DNA from: Protula sp. h YS-2021 | Taxonomy: Eukaryota; Annelida; Polychaeta; Sabellida; Serpulidae | Reading direction: 5' to 3' | Assembly: GCA_949752745.1 (NCBI GenBank) | Contig: OX457026.1 | Location: 26,219,116 to 26,283,115 of the forward strand | DNA: 64,000 nt | In this document: one piece after another, positions 56,726-64,000 of the stretch | How positions within the stretch are numbered: position 1 is the first letter of the stretch | Layout: the number at the start of each line of letters is the position of its first letter | The notes under the pieces: model-generated | Databases searched by the model: none | Told to the model about the DNA's origin: nothing | Seen by the model: the letters and a program-made list of their open reading frames with translations, nothing else | Translations under genes and position numbers: made by a program

Positions 56726-59700
56726 CGGATATTGTTCATTTCAATCATGAGAGAATATACTTTTATGATACTGTCTATCACAATTGGAAATGGCGACAAA
56801 ACAAACGATTAAAATCTTGGTGAAAAGGAAAAATGCAACAAAGTAAGTGAGTGAAAATTATTTCAAAAGTAGCCAATGTGGTCAGGCTTGCCCCCCCCCC
56901 TTTCACCTCCTCAAAGTTTATTTACCAATAATCTGCTTCAGTAAAACAATCAAGTCATTATAGTATAACCTGAGTAATCCATACCCCTGGCTAAGCCATA
57001 GAACTTTTATCAGCTCTAACGACGTCTGTTTAGCCGGGATTTACTTATTATTCCTGAAGCATATTATCCTAGTGCCAGGCGCCCTTACTAGCATCCAGAC
57101 AATTTCTGTTAACTTATTAAAACAGAACTTCAAACAGAAATAAAAAGCTTTTTGTCAAGCGCCCAAGTTCCTCAGTCCGTTACTGACACAGTCAAGTAAA
57201 ACATACCAGGCTTCAGAGTGATTCATTTTTTTTAAAAAGTATAAATGTTGCACCTATGTGTATGTTTTCATGTAAGAAGAAACAGTTTCAATAAAGGAAG
57301 CAAACATAGAACAAAACAACAAAAACAAAACAAATACTTTTCCCCCTCCCACCGGAAAAATTGGACGCCCAACCCCTCATATGCCGACACAAACGTTTTA
57401 GGAACCAAGCACAGAAACATTATTTCGAAAACACCCCACAAAAAAATAGAAAGAAAAAAGTGTCGCCTCTTTACACACTTGTTGAAAATGTTACGCTGCC
57501 TGTAGCATCAAAATTCCACGTAAAACAGCTTTTGGCTGGACTAAATTGTGACAGTAAATCTGGTTGTAATAGACACTGAATAGGCGCTTGGATGTCTGTT
57601 TAGACAATACATGTGAAAACAGTCTTGTAACAAATGGACACTTGGCTCTCCGTGTATCGCAAAGTTTAATGTTAAGTAAGCTGTTTTGGGGAGTTAAGTG
57701 CAAACCCAAAAATGACAAAATTGGACAAAATAATAAGTGAATAATATTAAACAAAATATAAAAGGGAAATAGCGGGCAAAACACGCATTCTTAATTTTCA
57801 GTTATTTGTAATGTGAATACAACTAAATAACAAATATTAAGTTCTCTGCTTAGTTTGGCGACAAGAAAACAGCAAGCACACTAGATTTACCCACTCACTG
57901 ACGGCAGTGGAACGATCAAAATGATTGCGCTGTGTTGCATTGTGAGCAGTTATAGTGTGTGCCACACATATGGACATCAGTGGCAAAATTTATGTCTTTG
58001 CATACATAATGTAAATGAATAAAAACAAGGTGGAGCAACAAGGCATGCTACATTATGTCTGTGCGAAATTTGGTCGTCCTAGCCCTGACCCTCTCCGACA
58101 AGCTCTCCCGACATGCTGATGGTTGAACAAGAAATGTGGAGAAAACACATTGTCACACCCTACGAATTCAGTAAGCTATGTAAAAAGACACCAGTAATGT
58201 ATTAAAATAAAAACTGTCATCTTCGAGCCAAATATTAATTCAAAATTGTTCGTGATTTTAAGTAAAGGTAAACGAAATATACAAGTGAATTTCAGTCTAG
58301 TACATTGGAAGAGATCAGAAATACAACTTCATTCTGAACCAATGCCAATTAACTTTGTCCGAGTTACCTGGAGATAGGAAATGATCCATCGCATGTTGCT
58401 TTGTTGACTCCAGTATTAACCGTGCAGAGCACTATGCTTATATAGAGAGATAAAGCTTGTTCAACAAAGTAGCGCCACAAAATGCACTTGTTAAAAACCG
58501 GTAATAAACTAACTTAAAATATTTGCAAAAATACACCTCTGTTCTCCTTTCTAACTACTCTTGGTCATGTTTCATCACAACTGTTTAGTAGTTAATACTG
58601 TTTGATAAAATATAAATTAAATTGCTTATGAACATTTGAAAAGATATTGCATTTGAATGTCATGGCATTATTGAAATTCAGAAACAGAGCACTTGTTATT
58701 GAAAGCAGAAACAGAGCACTTGTTTGATGATTATCTTATTGCCATTCTGCGACCTATAAGTTAAATTGCTGAATTCGACGAAAAGCAGAAAACAAGTCAC
58801 GATTTTATTGAGCGTATCAAATTTACTTGACATTCTTGACTTGACTTCTTTGGGGTAACCGATCTAAATGCCAAGCTCCATTAATTTTTAAATCTCAGTA
58901 TCTAGCAAGGAATATTCTGACAAACAAGCTAACAAAGTTGCATTACCTCTTTATCCAAAATATATAAAAAAGTATCTACATATACAATTCAAAACCTATT
59001 TCGTGTTGCTTGGTTACTGATTGTTGCAATTTAAATAGGAAATGCTTGGTCGAAAAGAAAGCTAGGTTGACATTACTTTCCAGAACTAAGGTTGTCAATA
59101 ATTTGGCAATGACATTAAATGGATTACGTTTCAGAAGGACTACATTTCAGTATTTCTACACAGGAAAATACACACTGCAAAGGACTAGGTTTCATGATCC
59201 GAAAGACTTGCAAAATGACCACACTTTGCTTTGGAACTTAATATTAACAGATTGCCCATTAATTTCATAGCTGTAAGTTATATATTCTGTTCCGTGCTTG
59301 GCCTAAGCTTGCACCTCCGACTTAAAATCATTGCATTCAAATATTGCGTTGTTTGATTGTCTGTGGTGTGTCTGACCACTTGCATTTTAATATGTAATAT
59401 GCAGAAAACGCAATGTCAACATAAACGATCACAACATTAACGACAACGAAACTATTGTTTCACGCCATAAAATAACTAAGCGACAGTGAATAATAACAAT
59501 CAATATCGAATACAAAAGTGGACACCGTCTTATAAATATTTTTTTTTTGTAATCATGTGTGACGTATGGTGTATGGTGTTCTTCAGACTACCAATAATGC
59601 TCAGTATTTTTACTTACCAGCTATAATCTTTGTTAGTCAGTTTACAACTCTATGCAAAAGAGAGAATATATTTAGCCAACATCATATCTTTAATTAGCAA

Positions 59701-61139
59701 AATCTATACAAAAAGTAATCAAATCCAATAACCCTCTTCATTGATATTATTAATTTGCCATGCGATGATTTACATATAATTCTACTGTGTCTCAACAGCA
59801 ATGTTTTACATAGATATTTCTACCCTGTCTCAGCATATTTCTACCCTGTCTCATAGTGCTGTGCTTAAATTATTTGCCATCTGTAGTCTAAATACCAACT
59901 CTGTGAATAAAACAGATGCATCACCAGTCTACTCTTCTCTATTGTAGTAATCAAGGCCTACTGACATATAACAAGGTGCATAATTTCTAATATAGTTGCA
60001 TAGATTTTGCTACTGCGATAACAGGCGATCATTAATAGATAAATCACATTTTAAATCCATGTTTTTGCATTCCTTACATTACAATGGCAAAGTAGTCATC
60101 CATGAAATAGGAAACAAATTAAAATACTTTACTTGCCGTTGATTGACGGACTCGACTGCATTCCACTAAGTCTAATTTTGTTACCAAACTGATGCAGTCA
60201 GTATAATTTATCTGTTAATCATACCATCAAGTTATAATATTACCAAAATATGAACAATTTATTGCGTTACTTTATTTATTGTTTGAATTAACCACATACA
60301 ACAAAACGTTTAAATAATACTACCCATAATTAAGAGCATCCTAAAATAGCCCTTTAATAGGTTTCTATTCTATTTTCATCAATAGGTAGTGTTATTCCTG
60401 CCGTTCTTGTATAAGAAGATGTGTTTCAGTTTCCATGGTCCATGAATGTAACTTAACAATTTAATAACCTATGTAAGACTTGTTTATACTACAATTTATA
60501 ATCTTATTCTTATCAGGAGATAAAGCTGTAGTGTTCCATAATTTATAGACTTTTTCATAAGATGTTTTGCGTGTAATAGGGGAGAAAATTATGTAATGAG
60601 GAAGAAAATCATGCAATAAGATCACCACATTCAAGTCTTTATGCAAGATAGTTGTGTGTATCAGCTCTCGAATTTAGTTGCATTGAAAAATGGACAACCA
60701 CATATTATACTGACCAACAAAGGAAAGTGAACGATTGAAAATCAGTTTTTGTTTATACAGATATTCAGTCAATATTTTAACCACAGATTCTACCCTGATT
60801 TTACACAACTTGCTCTGTTTATGTTCTGCAGCATGCTTTTTACGATGATTATTAAGGGTTTGCCATTTGGCTTATTAATCCATCTAAGTCGTTATCCTTT
60901 GGTCTTTTAAAAATTTTGTAGTCCCACACATATAGTCGAAGCTTAGCTGTGGTCGTAGCGAGCACTTTAAAACAAGTGGGTATTAAGATGCCGCGGCTAG
61001 CTGTACCATATTTCAAATGATGCGTACAAAATATGGTGGTTGGTTTTTGGTTAATTAAATGTAATTTTATGGCCTTGTTCCCACTTGCAAACATAGTTTG
61101 CAAATGGATATGCTTTGCAAAGAATTCTGGCTGTTTATT
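56726..61139. other. AT-rich intergenic sequence, no recognised gene
   Basis: About 4.4 kb. Poly-C at about 56,890. No exon, element end or tandem array was recognised. Frames of 60-97 codons here look like chance. Confidence 0.4.
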
Positions 61140-61690
61140 CCTTAATTTTTTTGTCAGAAAACTCCTCCTACACTATTTGATGTAGGACGATTAAATTTGG
61201 CACAGAGATAGAGGGTGGTGAGATGTCGTGAAATCCGCAAATATTTTTGAAGGTCAAATTGGGGTCAAAGTTTTTTTTTACCTCAAAGTGGCTTCCAGAA
61301 AACTCCTACTACACGGCTTGTAGTAGAAAGACGGCATTTGGCAGAGACATAGAGGGTAATGAGATTTTTTACCTTCAAGGTCAAGGTCAAATTGAGGTCA
61401 AAATATTTTTTCAAAAACCTATTCCGTCACAAAAATTGCTGGAAATAGCGCATATATAAACTTTATATAAGAGGTACCTCGGTGACCTTGACCTCCTCCG
61501 TCATGGTCAAGGAAGTTGACCATTATCTCGTAAACGGTTAGAGACAGAGCGATTTTGAGAATATTTTAGACCCTTTGGGCCTAAAAGACGTTATATAAGA
61601 GGTATCTCGGTGACCTTGACCTCCTCCGTCATGGTCAAGGTCAAGAACCGGAAGTTGGCCATTATCTCGAAAACGGTTAGAAAACTGAAT
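61140..61690. repeat. dispersed repeat rich in AGGTCA/TGACCT, second copy
   Basis: An upstream part has two ~120-bp units (CAGAAAACTCCT-CTACAC…GGCA(C/G)AGA-ATAGAGGGT). The downstream part (61,440-61,690) repeats GAGGTACCTCGGTGACCTTG then ACCTCCTCCGTCATGGTCAA, twice. It matches 34,300-34,525. Confidence 0.75.

Positions 61691-64000
<2,310 letters not shown>

Overview
The window looks like a gene-poor, AT-rich, repeat-dense piece of an invertebrate animal nuclear genome. The evidence is GT-AG introns in phase-consistent genes, a DIRS-type retrotransposon, an L1-like non-LTR relic, many small inverted-repeat elements with target-site duplications, and metazoan-type proteins. I cannot name the species. 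A marine invertebrate (deuterostome or lophotrochozoan) fits the repeat style, but that is inference. There are no operons, CRISPR arrays, tRNAs or rRNAs that I could support.

Three host genes are supported. (1) The minus strand from 17.87 kb to 5.62 kb carries six exons of a WDR18-like WD40 protein, the Ipi3-type subunit of the pre-60S processing (rixosome) complex. The initiator exon, one exon in the 9-kb intron and the 3' end were not found with certainty. (2) The plus strand from 30,343 to 33,397 carries a complete four-exon gene for a 219-residue secreted jacalin-type lectin. (3) The plus strand from 43,366 to 43,836 carries an intronless 156-residue single-pass membrane protein resembling KCNE potassium-channel accessory subunits, with a TATA box upstream.

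Mobile DNA dominates the rest. A near-complete DIRS element spans about 46,917-55,019. It has identical 165-bp inverted terminal repeats, an internal complementary region, gag, reverse transcriptase/RNase H/methyltransferase-like and tyrosine recombinase frames, and three single-base frame breaks. A tiny inverted relic of the same family lies just to its left. An L1-like relic lies at 20.4-22.5 kb. Small inverted-repeat elements lie at 13.57-13.86, 13.90-14.07, 18.63-19.13, 24.89-25.56 and 35.97-36.85 kb. The last is nested in a tandem repeat array whose neighbouring copies preserve the empty site.

Layout: 0-5 kb minisatellites and dispersed repeats; 5-18 kb the WDR18-like gene with repeat-filled introns; 18-25.6 kb transposon relics; 26-33.4 kb the lectin gene; 33.4-38.4 kb repeat arrays; 43.2-43.8 kb the KCNE-like gene; 46.5-55 kb DIRS; 55-64 kb mostly unrecognised AT-rich DNA with dispersed repeats and an (AT)n tract. 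The genes show no sign of working together.
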